The translations under genes were made by a program, and so were the position numbers. A stretch of DNA of 64,000 bases from Blautia obeum ATCC 29174 (GTDB lineage: Bacteria; Bacillota; Clostridia; Lachnospirales; Lachnospiraceae): contig NZ_CP102265.1 of assembly GCF_025147765.1 (NCBI RefSeq), positions 1,737,001-1,801,000 on the forward strand. Direction: 5' to 3'. Positions 24,535 through 35,752 of this stretch are shown piece after piece; the first letter of the stretch is position 1, and every line of letters begins with the position of its first letter. The notes beneath the pieces were generated by a model that was given only the letters and a program-made list of their open reading frames with translations, ran no database searches and had not been told where the DNA came from.

Positions 24535-27500
24535 TTGGAAAAAAACTGGAAGAAAAGATGGATGGCGGGTGCGATGGCTTTTGCTCTGTGCTGCACTACG
24601 CTCTTGCAGACGGGAGCTTCTGCAGTATCCGCCGCTGAGGTGGGAGGCGTTTCCGCACAGAGCGAGACGCAGATCGAGGTACAGACAGAAACACAGACAG
24701 AAACGCAGACGGAGAAAAGCGAGGAGGAACTGATCGAGGAAACCGTTGCTGATCCGGAACTTGCGCTTATGGTTACCGAAGGGGAAGCCTTTGATATCCA
24801 GAATGATTTTACAGGACTGAAACTCTCTGACGGAGACCATGTGGAACTGAAAAAAGCAGCAATGGAAGACGGGACTGTATTTGATTATAACCATGCGGGG
24901 ACCTATAAATGCGTATATCTTGTTACGCCCGCATCGGGGGAAGCCTATCTGGTTGCCAGAAACATTACTGTGACACCAAGGGAAGCAGAAACAGATGGAT
25001 CCAATGGCGGCCAGGAACAGGAAAGCGGCGATGACGAACCGGAGGCAGACCCCGTCCTCCCGACTATAAGCCCGGAAGATGCCCCGGAAACTCTGGAAGA
25101 GCCGGAAGAAACGGAGGAGCCAGAAGAAGAGGAAGCAGAAGGATTTTCCGATGAGAAAACAGAGGATGGAAGCCATCAGGTTGACATCGTACAGGGAAAT
25201 GAATTCAATATTGAACTGGACCACGAGGACGGACGTTACCAGACGGGGGAGACGGTCAACTTTTCCGGTGATATCCCGCAGGGAAGCCTGATCGCAGTGG
25301 GAACAAGTCTTGTCGAAGCAAACCAGACAGAGAATACCGAAGATCTTCTGTATGCAGAAGTAAGCTACGATGAGGGAACAAATTCCTTCAGCTTTGAGAT
25401 GCCGGAAGATGATGTTGCATTAAATGTGCTATATGACCAGGCTGAGGGCGGTATTAGTACCGTGGCAGCTTCCGATGGAGACTTGTGGGATGATTCAACA
25501 GACATTGAAGCTAATACCTATTACTATTATTCAGATGGAAAACTGCATCCTTTTGATTCTGTTATGGGACAGGGCGGAAATGATTCCTATAAGTATATCC
25601 GTTACAAAGCAGGCGGAAAGACTTATACCGTCTATGCATACTGCATGCAGCACAGTAAACAGTCCCCGCCAAGTGGAACGACTTATAAAAATATGGTCGA
25701 ACTGGATGAAGGCGGCGATGACCGTTATTTAAGGAAGGCCATGTTTTACGGATATGGCGGTCCCGGATGGGGCGGCACATTCAACGGCTATAATATCAAA
25801 TCCATCATGGAAAAATACGGCTGTTCCTCCGAGACCCGTGCAATGCAGCATTATCTGGTCGATTATTTATATGACGGGGAATCCGGATTTGGCGGCTCCC
25901 TTTCGACAACTGCCAAAAACATGTTAAAAGAGATCAAGGCAGCCCTTGCAAAGATGCCGGATCCAACGACCATGGAGCTGACACCTGGGCTCAGTGCTTC
26001 TGCAAATGGAAACCAGAGCCCGACCTTCACATGGAAGGCAAACGCAGCTTTTGTGATCACAATCCATCTGGAAAACGGGGTCTCCCTTGTAAATGAGACG
26101 ACAGGAAAAACCGGGACCGGAAATGTGAGCGTAAAGGGCGGTGAAAAATTCCATCTGGAAGCAACCACCCAGAATATTGGAAGCCTGAAAGGAAAATATG
26201 CGATCACATCCAACTATCCGCTTAATTTCCATGCCATGCTCTTAAAGCTGGCGAACAGCCAGGATATCGGCTTTGGATATTATACCGATACACTGGAGCT
26301 GAACCTGGAGGTAGACTGGCCGGATGAAGCAACGGTCAAGATCATCAAAAAAGATAAGGGAAGCAACGCGCTCCTTGCAGGTGCCGTTTACGGCATCTAT
26401 GCAGATGAAGCCTGCACGAAACTTATCAAAAAAATGCCGGCAACAAATGCAAAAGGGGAATCCGAAGTAAAGATCACCAAAACACAGGATACCGTTTACC
26501 TTCGTGAGATTTCAGGCCCGTCCGGATATGTGCTGGATACCAAAGCCTATGGGGTAAAGCTGGTCGTGGGGCAGACCGCTTCCAAGAACTTAACGGATAA
26601 AGAGCAAAAGGGTGCACTCACCATTTATAAAGAAGGAGAAGTGCTCACCGGAGCTGCCGTCACGGAAAATGGTGTGACATTTACCTACGAAAAACGGAAA
26701 TTGAAAGGAGCCGTTTACAGTGTTTATGCAGGTGCAGATATCAAGGCGGCAGATGGCACCCTCATCTATAAAAAAGGTGCGCTTGTCAAGGATAATCTGG
26801 TTACCGGAGATGACGGAAGCGTTACGTTAAAAGATCTCTATCTTGGCACCTACACAGTAACCGAGACGAAGGCTCCGGATAATTATGTATGCAAAGGAGA
26901 GTCCAAGACTGTTGAGCTTGTGTATGCAGGCCAGACCGTAGAAGTGCAGACTGGCAGTGCAACATTTTTAAATGAACGCCAGAAGGCAGCAGTCCGTGTG
27001 GAAAAACAGGACGAAGAGACCAAAAATCCGCTCTCTGGAGGTATTTACGGGCTGTATGCAGCAGAAGATATCAAAGTTGATGGTAAGACCGTTGTTCCCA
27101 AAGGAACACTGATTGAAAAAGCAACGACCGGAGCCGATGGAAAAGCTTCTTATAAAGCGGAACTTCCGATCAATTACAGCTACAGCATCCGGGAGATCCA
27201 GGCACCGGAACTTTACCTTAGAAACAGTGAGGATACTTACACCTTCACTTTTAAGTTTACCAATGATAAGGAAGAAAAGGTAAACTTTAGCCATACCTTT
27301 ACAAATAAGCGTGTAAATGCAACGATCGACCTGGTAAAAGAAGACAGCGAGACAGGAAACAGCGCACAGGGAGATGCCGTATTTGAAGGAGCCATTTACG
27401 GGCTCTATGCAAGGGAAGACATTAACCATCCGGATGGCAGGAGCGGAGTCCTTTATAAAAAGGACGAGCAGGTAGCTACCCTGACGACCGATAAAGCGGG

Positions 27501-30500
27501 AAAAGCAAGCGTAAGCAACCTGTATCTTGGAAAGTATTATTTGAAGGAGATCACGCCTCCAGTAGGTTATCTTCTGGACGAAGAGGAGCATGATGTAAAC
27601 TGTAACTACGAAGGAGACCAGGTAGAGACGGTAAAACGAAATACCGTTTCCAAAGAAAACGTGATCAAACAGCCATTCCAGTTGATCAAAGCAGCGGATA
27701 ATGATAAGACCGATGCGGATCTTTTAAAAGGTGCCGGATTCTCTGCTTATCTGATCAGCAGCCTGACTGTAAAGGACGATGGAAGCTATGACTTTACAAA
27801 TGCGACCCCGACCGTTCTTACGGAAGACGGAAAAACAGAAATGTTTACCGATGAACGCGGCTATGCGTGCAGCATCCCGATTCCTTATGGACGCTACATT
27901 GTCCGTGAGACTACAACACCGCATAATTTTATGCCGGTAGATGATTTTATCGTAACCGTAACCGAGAACAGCAGCACACCGCAGGTATGGAGAGTCCTTT
28001 TGGACGATGAGTTCAAAGCAAAGCTTAAGATCGTGAAACAGGATGATGAGACCAAACAGCCGGTCCTCCTTGCCAATACAGAATTCAAAGTGTATGACCT
28101 GGATGCGAAAAAGTATGTGGAACAGGTAACGACCTATCCAAATACGGTTGTCCATAAATCCTATTTTACGGACGAAAATGGTTACCTGATCCTTCCGGAA
28201 TCCTTAAAATGCGGAAATTACAGGATCGAGGAAGTGAGCGCGCCGGATGGCTACACCCAGAATACCCAGTATGTGGAGATCAAAGTTGACAAGAATACAG
28301 CTTATCAGATGGATTCTGTCAGCGGGGATGCCATCATTACCGTGACCTATGAAAACCATCCGGTCAAAGGTAAACTGGTGATCCATAAATCCGGTGAAAC
28401 CTTAAAATCCTTTAAAAAGGATTTTGTATACGAAGAAACTTCCCTGGAAGGGGCAGAATTTGAAATCTACGCAGCAGAAGATATTTTCACACCGGATCAT
28501 CAGGTGGACGAGCAGGGAAACCGTCACGTGATTTATGCAAAGGATACCCTGGTAAAAACAGTGACCACTGATAAAAATGGGGAAGCTGTTATCAAAGATC
28601 TTCCGCTTGGAAAATACCGTGTGAAAGAAACAAAAACACCGGCCGGATTTGTCTTAAATCCAGACAGTCAGGAAGTATCCTTTATCTATAAGGATCAGAA
28701 CACACCGGAGATCGAAGAAAAACTGGAATTTTCCAATGAACGCCAGAAAGTAGAGCTGAGTGTGGAAAAACAGGATGCCGAGACCGGAAAGACTTTAAAA
28801 GGTGCAACCTTTGGATTATACAATAAAGAAGCAATTTCTTCCGGCGACAAGGTAATCGTAAAAGCAGATACACTGCTTCAGGAGATCACAAGCAACGAAA
28901 AAGGTAAGGCAGCGTTTACGCTGGATCTTCCGCTTGGCAGATACTATGTGAAAGAACTGCAGGCGCCGGCGGGTTATGTATCTTCCGATGAGATCCTGGA
29001 ATTTGATGCCACATACCAGGGCCAGGACGTAAAAACGATCAAATTAAAATCCGTGAAGAAAAACCAGCCGACAACGGTAGAAGTAACAAAAGCAGATATC
29101 ACGACCGGAACAGAACTTGACGGGGCTTCCATGAGTGTACTGGATAAGGATGGCAACGTGATCGATTCCTGGACATCCGTAAAAGATTCCCCACATGTGA
29201 TCAAGCGACTTCAGGTTGGAAAAACTTACATTCTGCGTGAGGAGCTTGCACCATACGGTTACTTACGTGCAACAGACGTAGAGTTTACGATCTCTGATAC
29301 TGCAGAAGTACAGAAAGTCAAAATGGAGGATGAAGTCCCGGTAGCAAGACTTCTGGTAAACAAGAAAGGGGAATTCTTAGACAGCGTATCCCTTCTTGAC
29401 AATGCAAAAGGCATGATCGAGCACCTGTTCAACTATGTGACCGGAAACCTGACTGATGTAACCTTCAATGTTTACGCGGCAGAAGCCATCCGGCAGATCT
29501 ATTATAATGCAGGAAGTGGATATACGGTAGCTTCCTACATGACCAATGAAGATTTACCGGAGGAAGTAAAAAAACAAAAGAATGGAAATTATGGAATATT
29601 TCAGGCATTTGGAACCGAACTTCCGACAAACGAAGGCCTGGATGTGGAACTGACTGGAGACTGGAAACCCACAAAATATGGAATGCAGTATAGTGTGAGC
29701 AATTTTTCAGTAACCATGCCAACCACAAAAGAAGGTATTCGGACTTATTTGTCGTCATCCCTGATCAAAGGGATCGGACCGGCAATGGCAGCCCGCATCG
29801 TAGAAACGTTTGGGGAAGACACACTGAATGTTTTTAATGACAGCCCGGAGAAACTCCTTCAGGTAAAAGGAATTACGCAGAAACGCTTAGATGATATTCT
29901 GGAAGGATATCAAAAAAGCAGTTCCATCCGGGAACTGATGATGTATTTGTCCCCTTTTGGGGTGACTCCTGCAAAAGCTTCAAAAATACAGGAGAAATTT
30001 GGTCCTGCTGCAGTTATGATCGTGAAAGAGGAGCCTTTCCGGCTCTGTGAGGTTCATGGATTTGGATTTCTGACTGTTGACCAGATTGCAGTAAAGGCAA
30101 AACATTTCCGTGCAGATGATCCCCTTCGCATTAAGGCTGCTATTTTGCATATTATGTCAGAAGCAGAAGGCGAAGGACATTTGTATTTAAAAAGAGAGGA
30201 CATTATAGAACGTGTCGAAAAACTTTTAAATCACAACAAAGATGTTTCACCGGTCTCTGAACGGGCAATCCGGGATACAGGCAATGATATGATCCATACA
30301 GATGGAAGCCTGGTCTGCCACGATGGAGGGTTTTATACACGCAAAAGCTTCCAGGCCGAACTGGGAGCTGCTGCCGCATTAGTCAGGCTCCATATGCAGA
30401 CGGGAATGGCTGTAAATGTTGACCGTATTTTAAGAAAGATCCAGAAAGAACAGGATATTATTTTGAATGCGAAACAGCAGGTGGCAGTAAAAAATGTCTT

Positions 30501-31689
30501 TGAAAACCCGATATCCATCATTACAGGAGGACCCGGCAGAGGAAAGACTACGGTGATCCGTTTCATCATTGCTGTACAGGAAGCATTGGATAAAAATGCG
30601 GTGATCCTTTTATGTGCACCTACAGGCATCGCCAGAAGGCGAATGCGGGAATGTACAGAGTATCCAGCTCTGACGATCCATAAATCCATAGGGCTTACTG
30701 GAGAAGCTGGAGAGGAAGAATGGAAGAACGAGCAGCCAATTCCAGATGACCTGATCATAGCAGATGAGTTCAGCATGGTCGATATGTATCTGGCGGATAA
30801 ACTGTTTTCCAGTATTAAATCCGGTGCCAGACTGGTCCTGGTGGGTGATAAAGATCAGATCGAATCCGTAGGGCCTGGAAAAGTATTTCAGGAGATCATT
30901 GATTCCGGCGTATTTCCGGTAACTGTCTTAGATGAATGTTTCCGACAGGAAGGGAATTCCACCATCAGCCAGAATGCCATTAAGATCAATAAGAATCAGC
31001 TGGATCTGGTGTTTGATGATACCTTTCAGTTTATTCCGGCTTCCACACCGGAGGAGGCTTCGCGAAAGATACAGAAAATCTATCGAAAAGAAGTACTGCA
31101 GAGAAACGGTTCTCTGGAAGAAGTGCAGGTGATGTCACCGCTTCGAAAAGATACGGAAGCAGGTACGGATGCATTGAATCTGGTATTGCGTGACATTGCG
31201 AATCCAAAGCGTTTCGGTTATCCGGAAATCACAAATGGCAGGAATACTTACCGGGAAGGTGACCGGGTCATGCAGACAAAAAACAACGATGAAGTAGCAA
31301 ATGGCGACATTGGAGAAGTCATAGGGATTTTTCGGAAAGATCAAAAAATGGTCATGCGTGTAGATTTTGGGGATGGCCGGGTCATGGAATATCAGGAGGA
31401 AGACTATTGGCCGCTGACACTGGCATATGCGATTACGGTACATAAGGCTCAGGGCAGTGAATATCCGATGGCAATCCTTCCAATGCTTCCATGTTTCCGG
31501 TGGATGCTTCGCAGAAACATTTTCTATACAGCAGTAACAAGAGCCAGAGAAAGGTTTATAATTGTGGGAAGCAAACGTGCAATCGCACAGGCTATCCGGA
31601 CGGATTACATCAGCCGGCGAAACACCATGTTTGGGTACCGTATCCGAAAAATATATGAAGCAATCCTGGAACAGGAAAAGAGCGCATAA
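24535..31689 (+). CDS. Chimera: thioester/SpaA surface adhesin fused to RecD2-like helicase
   Basis: A single frame of about 2384 residues. TTG 24535 has the better ribosome spacing, and GTG 24529 is possible. Residues 1-36 are a signal peptide. A TETQTE-rich stretch and an acidic linker follow, then a thioester-type domain with Cys at about 370 (AYCMQ) and Gln at about 438. After that come nine B-type SpaA/VaFE repeats and a truncated tenth. At about residue 1653 (29491) the tenth repeat (FNVYAAEAI) passes directly into a RecD2-type helicase: helix-hairpin-helix (LIKGIGPAMAARIVETFGED), motif I GGPGRGKT, motif II ADEFSM, QxxRxG-region VGDKDQIESVGPG, and final VHKAQGSEY and YTAVTRARE. A cell-wall anchor and a helicase start codon are both missing. 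One protein cannot serve both roles, since export would take the helicase outside. Deletion scar or assembly error is likely. Confidence 0.8.
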   Translation: MEKNWKKRWMAGAMAFALCCTTLLQTGASAVSAAEVGGVSAQSETQIEVQTETQTETQTEKSEEELIEETVADPELALMVTEGEAFDIQNDFTGLKLSDGDHVELKKAAMEDGTVFDYNHAGTYKCVYLVTPASGEAYLVARNITVTPREAETDGSNGGQEQESGDDEPEADPVLPTISPEDAPETLEEPEETEEPEEEEAEGFSDEKTEDGSHQVDIVQGNEFNIELDHEDGRYQTGETVNFSGDIPQGSLIAVGTSLVEANQTENTEDLLYAEVSYDEGTNSFSFEMPEDDVALNVLYDQAEGGISTVAASDGDLWDDSTDIEANTYYYYSDGKLHPFDSVMGQGGNDSYKYIRYKAGGKTYTVYAYCMQHSKQSPPSGTTYKNMVELDEGGDDRYLRKAMFYGYGGPGWGGTFNGYNIKSIMEKYGCSSETRAMQHYLVDYLYDGESGFGGSLSTTAKNMLKEIKAALAKMPDPTTMELTPGLSASANGNQSPTFTWKANAAFVITIHLENGVSLVNETTGKTGTGNVSVKGGEKFHLEATTQNIGSLKGKYAITSNYPLNFHAMLLKLANSQDIGFGYYTDTLELNLEVDWPDEATVKIIKKDKGSNALLAGAVYGIYADEACTKLIKKMPATNAKGESEVKITKTQDTVYLREISGPSGYVLDTKAYGVKLVVGQTASKNLTDKEQKGALTIYKEGEVLTGAAVTENGVTFTYEKRKLKGAVYSVYAGADIKAADGTLIYKKGALVKDNLVTGDDGSVTLKDLYLGTYTVTETKAPDNYVCKGESKTVELVYAGQTVEVQTGSATFLNERQKAAVRVEKQDEETKNPLSGGIYGLYAAEDIKVDGKTVVPKGTLIEKATTGADGKASYKAELPINYSYSIREIQAPELYLRNSEDTYTFTFKFTNDKEEKVNFSHTFTNKRVNATIDLVKEDSETGNSAQGDAVFEGAIYGLYAREDINHPDGRSGVLYKKDEQVATLTTDKAGKASVSNLYLGKYYLKEITPPVGYLLDEEEHDVNCNYEGDQVETVKRNTVSKENVIKQPFQLIKAADNDKTDADLLKGAGFSAYLISSLTVKDDGSYDFTNATPTVLTEDGKTEMFTDERGYACSIPIPYGRYIVRETTTPHNFMPVDDFIVTVTENSSTPQVWRVLLDDEFKAKLKIVKQDDETKQPVLLANTEFKVYDLDAKKYVEQVTTYPNTVVHKSYFTDENGYLILPESLKCGNYRIEEVSAPDGYTQNTQYVEIKVDKNTAYQMDSVSGDAIITVTYENHPVKGKLVIHKSGETLKSFKKDFVYEETSLEGAEFEIYAAEDIFTPDHQVDEQGNRHVIYAKDTLVKTVTTDKNGEAVIKDLPLGKYRVKETKTPAGFVLNPDSQEVSFIYKDQNTPEIEEKLEFSNERQKVELSVEKQDAETGKTLKGATFGLYNKEAISSGDKVIVKADTLLQEITSNEKGKAAFTLDLPLGRYYVKELQAPAGYVSSDEILEFDATYQGQDVKTIKLKSVKKNQPTTVEVTKADITTGTELDGASMSVLDKDGNVIDSWTSVKDSPHVIKRLQVGKTYILREELAPYGYLRATDVEFTISDTAEVQKVKMEDEVPVARLLVNKKGEFLDSVSLLDNAKGMIEHLFNYVTGNLTDVTFNVYAAEAIRQIYYNAGSGYTVASYMTNEDLPEEVKKQKNGNYGIFQAFGTELPTNEGLDVELTGDWKPTKYGMQYSVSNFSVTMPTTKEGIRTYLSSSLIKGIGPAMAARIVETFGEDTLNVFNDSPEKLLQVKGITQKRLDDILEGYQKSSSIRELMMYLSPFGVTPAKASKIQEKFGPAAVMIVKEEPFRLCEVHGFGFLTVDQIAVKAKHFRADDPLRIKAAILHIMSEAEGEGHLYLKREDIIERVEKLLNHNKDVSPVSERAIRDTGNDMIHTDGSLVCHDGGFYTRKSFQAELGAAAALVRLHMQTGMAVNVDRILRKIQKEQDIILNAKQQVAVKNVFENPISIITGGPGRGKTTVIRFIIAVQEALDKNAVILLCAPTGIARRRMRECTEYPALTIHKSIGLTGEAGEEEWKNEQPIPDDLIIADEFSMVDMYLADKLFSSIKSGARLVLVGDKDQIESVGPGKVFQEIIDSGVFPVTVLDECFRQEGNSTISQNAIKINKNQLDLVFDDTFQFIPASTPEEASRKIQKIYRKEVLQRNGSLEEVQVMSPLRKDTEAGTDALNLVLRDIANPKRFGYPEITNGRNTYREGDRVMQTKNNDEVANGDIGEVIGIFRKDQKMVMRVDFGDGRVMEYQEEDYWPLTLAYAITVHKAQGSEYPMAILPMLPCFRWMLRRNIFYTAVTRARERFIIVGSKRAIAQAIRTDYISRRNTMFGYRIRKIYEAILEQEKSA
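26335..29490 (+). repeat. SpaA/VaFE-type repeat domains of the adhesin
   Basis: Ten degenerate protein repeats of 90-130 residues follow each other, each with a Lys-bearing first strand (for example VRVEKQD, LKIVKQD, LSVEKQD), a GA-x-F/Y-x-hydrophobic-Y centre (GAVYGIYA, GAEFEIYA, GATFGLYN) and a REI/KE-xx-P-xGY end. The tenth breaks off after FNVYAAEAI. Such domains form internal Lys-Asn isopeptide bonds and act as stalks. Confidence 0.7.
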
Positions 31690-31700
31690 AGAATGAATGA

Positions 31701-31744
31701 CAGGCAGACGTTGGAAAAATCCAATGCTCTGCCTGTTTCTTTCC
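31701..31744 (+). terminator. Strong intrinsic terminator after the helicase part
   Basis: CAGGCAGA (31701-31708) pairs with TCTGCCTG (31728-31735), extended by TTGGA/TCCAA inside, followed by a T-rich tail. It marks the native 3' end of the helicase gene. Confidence 0.8.
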
Positions 31745-31786
31745 TTCGTATGCAGAAAATTACATAATGAAAGAGGAGGGAACAAA

Positions 31787-33576
31787 ATGCCAGATCTTTG
31801 TTTTTATGCACCATGGATTATGAAAGAACCCATTCCGGACCCATTTCGGATGATGTTGGAAAAAGCAGGGAAAAAACGGATCAGCTATGATGAAGCGGAT
31901 TGTTCCATGCGAAATATCAGGAAGCAGGGAAAAGTCTCCCGCCTTCATGGGCCTACGTTACATGCTCTTCTGACACTGATTCAGATCCGGAAAGAAAAAG
32001 ACTCTGGTGCTGCCGGTATACAAAGGGGCAGGGATGCCATAAATTATTTCTGCATGGAATATCCTGGAAATCAGGGAAAGTATGTAATGACTTATAATTC
32101 GAAAAACGGACGTTTCAGTGGGATTTTAAAGACAGAAGAAAAAACGAGAAGCTTCCGGGAATCCGGGAGGGCAAAAACACAGGCGAGCAGTACCTGGCCC
32201 TTTTGGCTTATGCCAATCTGGTCCCGGATAATCCTTTATTTAACGAAGAGTTCCAAAAAAATTTCTACATACTTGAAGAACAGGAAAAAAAGGAATGGGA
32301 AGACATGGAAGCTGCACTGAGGGCGGCATTTATCTGTTGCGATGCCATGTACTGCGAAGTAATAGCAAATCCGCAGCAGGCGGTCCCGCTGGAAAAGAGC
32401 CAGTTCCGTGCAGAGGAACTGGAGGATGTGCTTCCGGAATATAAAATTGCGGCCGGGGTATATGCACCAAACGATGAAATCTATGGAAAGTTTCATGTGC
32501 TTTTGCCTGTAAATGAGAAGACAAAAAGAACACTTTTTGAATTAAAACAGATCTACTCTGGCAGATGGGATGTAAATGAAAGGACAAAAGAAAGGATCCC
32601 TTCGCTTCCAGAAGACTATCTGGTAAGTAAGGAAGCTGAAGAAATCCTGCAGATGGTGGATAAGACACCGGCAAGGCTGTTTATGATGACAGGCGATGCC
32701 GGTACTGGAAAGACAACGGATGCCAGAATGATCGCCCAGATCTTAGGGCTTCCATATTATGTGTTCACCTGTGGACCCGGAACGGATGAACTGGAACTTT
32801 TAGCGACCACCGTACCAAATATGGGAGGAACAGCGCATCTGGAAATGGAATTGCCACGTCTGGAAGACATTGAAATGGATCCGGCTTCAGCTCTTGCAAC
32901 GGTAAATGGCATTTATGAAGAGGGGATCAGCCGGGAAAAAGCTTTTCAGGAGATCCTGAAAGCAGTTTATGAAAAAGGCTATGAAAAGTCGAAAAATGAA
33001 AAAGACTTCCTATTAAAAGAGTCAGAAATCGTAAAGGCATGCAGGGAACCATCTGTGATTGAAATTCAGGAGCCGGCCATGATTGAAAAACCTGGGACAC
33101 TTACGAGATTAAACTCCCTGTTTGACGATGGAGCTGTAACCGATCTGGTAAATGGAGAACAGATACGGAGAAATCCGGATACGATTGTGATCATGACCAC
33201 TAATCTGGATTATGTTGGCTGTCAGAACTTCAACCAGTCAGTTCTTTCCCGAATGAACCTGATTCAGCCAAAGGAAGCCCTGACAGAAGAGGAAATGGCA
33301 AAAAGGGCAATGAAAAGAACCGGGTTTAAAAACAAAGAACTTCTGTCCTTTATGGCTGCCACGGTCTGCAAGATCCATGAATATTTGATTGAACAGGACA
33401 TTACGGATGGCGTATGCGGATACCGGGAATTGGAAAACTGGGTGTTAAGTTACATGGTTTCCAATGATCTCAGGAGGTCAGCATGGACAGCACTGCTCAG
33501 CAAAGCATCCATGGACAGGGAAGAACAGGGAACTATGGAACGCATCTTTCTTCTTCCTCATTGTGATGTGGATTAA
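31787..33576 (+). pseudogene. MoxR-type AAA+ ATPase gene with one frameshift
   Basis: The start at ATG 31787 has a good ribosome site (GAGGAGGG). The first frame (to 32320) gives a unique N-terminal region. From about 32175 the frame one base back reads TGEQYLALLAYANLVPDNP and runs on to 33576 without any start codon of its own. That second part has Walker A GDAGTGKT, an acidic Walker B zone, and sensor 1 (IVIMTTNLD) with the arginine-bearing SVLSRMNL, as in MoxR/dynein-like AAA ATPases. A single missing base in the G- or A-run at 32167-32177 would restore about 596 residues. The next gene encodes a VWA protein, the standard partner of MoxR ATPases. Confidence 0.75.
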
Positions 33577-33595
33577 AAACGGATGGAGGAAACGA

Positions 33596-35750
33596 ATGAA
33601 AAAGGCTTTATACCGGAAACGGATATGTGCAGAGAAAGAAAAACTGACACCGGAAAAAGTATTTCATACGCCGCAGTATCGTGATCTTTTGACCTCGATC
33701 GGGCATGAAATCACGGGTGGAAAGTTGACTACATTACGGGTTATACGATGATAAAAATTCGGGGATTGCAGGATGGAATCAGGGAGAAACAGTTGCCGTA
33801 AATCTTGGAAACCAGATTACGTCAAGTTTTCTGACACTGGAATTAAAAAGTGACAGCCTGATCGGGATTCTGGGACATGAATGCGGACATTACCGGTATA
33901 CGGATTCTGCACTTAGAAAAAGGTATGCCGAGCATATGTTAAATGGTAGCTGGTATCCAAAGGAGCCAGTACCGGAAAATGCACAGGAAAAAGAGGCATT
34001 GGATGCGATGAATGTCTACTTTGAAAGAAAAGATAAAGCAATCCTTTCTATCTTTCTGCAGACAGCATCTTATCTCAGCAATCTTTTGAATGATATGTAC
34101 ATAGAAGAGAAGATGTGCGCCCTTTTTCCGGGAAGCATCCGCAGGGGAATCCTTATGAATCGTGACCGAAATGTGGAATGGCTTCCAACACTTAGGGAAA
34201 TGCTGGAAACGGAGAAAGACAGGTTATCTATTCTTATGAACCTGTGTGCACAGTATGCCTTGTCTTCAAGGGTCAATGCCTGGGATGGTGCGGATTACGA
34301 GCTTATTGATACACTAAAACTGCTTATGCCGGTCATTGATGAAGCGGGAAAGGCAGCAGATGACATGGAGAGATATCTTGCCACCAACCATATCCTTCTG
34401 ATGATCTGGAAATATTTTGCGGAAATCATAGATGAAATAGAGAAGAACAGTACAGAAAATGAAGAGCAAAAGCCAGAACAGGAAGAGCGTGAAGGGCAAG
34501 AGGAAAACCCGAATGAATCCGAAGAAGAACCGGAGGAAGAAAAGCAGGGTAACACAGGGTCACAGACTGAGCAAAATGAAGATAAGATCAGAAAAGAGGA
34601 TACGGAACAGGAGTCGGAAACAGAAGACAAAACAGAAAGAAACGGAAAGGATCAGGAAACGGAAGACCCTGAAAACGGGCGCACTGCAGAGCTTCAGAAA
34701 TTTCTGCAGCAGCTGTGTGAAAATCTTCCGAAATGTGTCAGGGAGTCTGGTGGCTTCGAAGACAAACAGAATGAATGTGGCATCCCTGCCTCAGAAACGG
34801 AAGCATCCAGTGATAATGCCTTACAAAAAATCCTTTATGAAATGGCGAAAGAGACGCTTGATGAAAAGATACAGAAAGAAATTTTCGAACATCTTCAAAA
34901 GGAATTGATGGAGATACCGTTTGAAGAAGGCCATGACCTGGTACAGAAAAAACTTTGCCGTAAGACCGAGATATCAGATTTTTTAAAATTACTGACAGAA
35001 AAGTATGAGGGGCAGCTTGAACAGGTAAAAAAGAGACTTCGCCTGAAACTGCTTCCTATATTGAAAAATCAGAAAGAACGCACGGAACATAAGCTTTTTC
35101 TTGGACGTCGGGTAGATCTTCGAAACATAGCTGCACCGTCTGGGGCAGTATTTAAGAAACAACAGCCAGGAAAAAAGCTGGATATCTGTGTGGCTGTGCT
35201 GGTCGATAATTCTTTTTCCATGTGTGGGGAACGGATGGATCATGCCATTCTTGCAGCACTTTGCCTGTATGATTTTTGTATGGAATCAGAAATACCGGTT
35301 TTGGTGTGCGGACATCATACAGATGGATACCGGCATGAGAACCTGAAAGACGAAACGGTGTATCTGCATTGCTGCGCAGATTTTGAAACGGATGAAAAGG
35401 ATCGGTTCCGGATCGCTGGTATGCAGCCTTATGGAAGCAACCGGGATGGAACTGCATTGTGGTATGCTGGCAGCCGTCTTTTGGAACGACCGGAAAAGCA
35501 GAAACTGCTGTTTGTGATCAGTGATGGTGCACCTAATGCAAACCAGTATGGAGGCACAGGGGCAAAAAGGGACCTTCAGAAGATTCGGAAAAAGCTGCTG
35601 CAGCAGGGAGTATTCTTTCAGGCGGCTGCGATCGGAAGCGACAAGGAAGCAATTCAGGAAATTTATGAGGAATCTTTTCTGGATATTACGGATCTTGAAC
35701 AGCTTCCGGCTCTTCTGACAAAGAAACTGCTGCGTTTTATCAGGAGGTAA
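33596..35750 (+). pseudogene. VWA-domain protein with HECGH motif, two frameshifts
   Basis: ATG 33596 follows GGAGGAAA. The frame breaks twice close together: one A seems missing at 33721-33723 and one T near 33741. Restored, the protein has about 718 residues. The N-terminal part contains ILGHECGHYRYTD, a zinc-peptidase-like HExxH. The middle is a long Glu/Lys/Gln-rich linker. The C-terminus is a CobT/BatA-like von Willebrand A domain with MIDAS motifs (VDNSFSM, DGTAL, ISDGAP). MoxR plus VWA pairs act as chaperone-like assembly machines. Linking one to a peptidase-like motif is unusual. The intact second part is open from 33729. Confidence 0.72.
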
Positions 35751-35752
35751 GG

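Noticed and set aside
24514..25224. Minus-strand frame of 236 residues opposite the adhesin signal region
   Set aside because: It is a shadow of the low-complexity TETQ/acidic repeats; Phe/Cys/Leu-rich with no start signal.
26335..29490. CRISPR array or DNA tandem repeats in the adhesin
   Set aside because: Similarity is at protein level only, the units differ in length and bases, and there are no spacers.
34459..34908. Lys/Arg-rich frame of 149 residues inside the VWA gene
   Set aside because: Shadow frame of the Glu/Lys-rich linker of the VWA protein.
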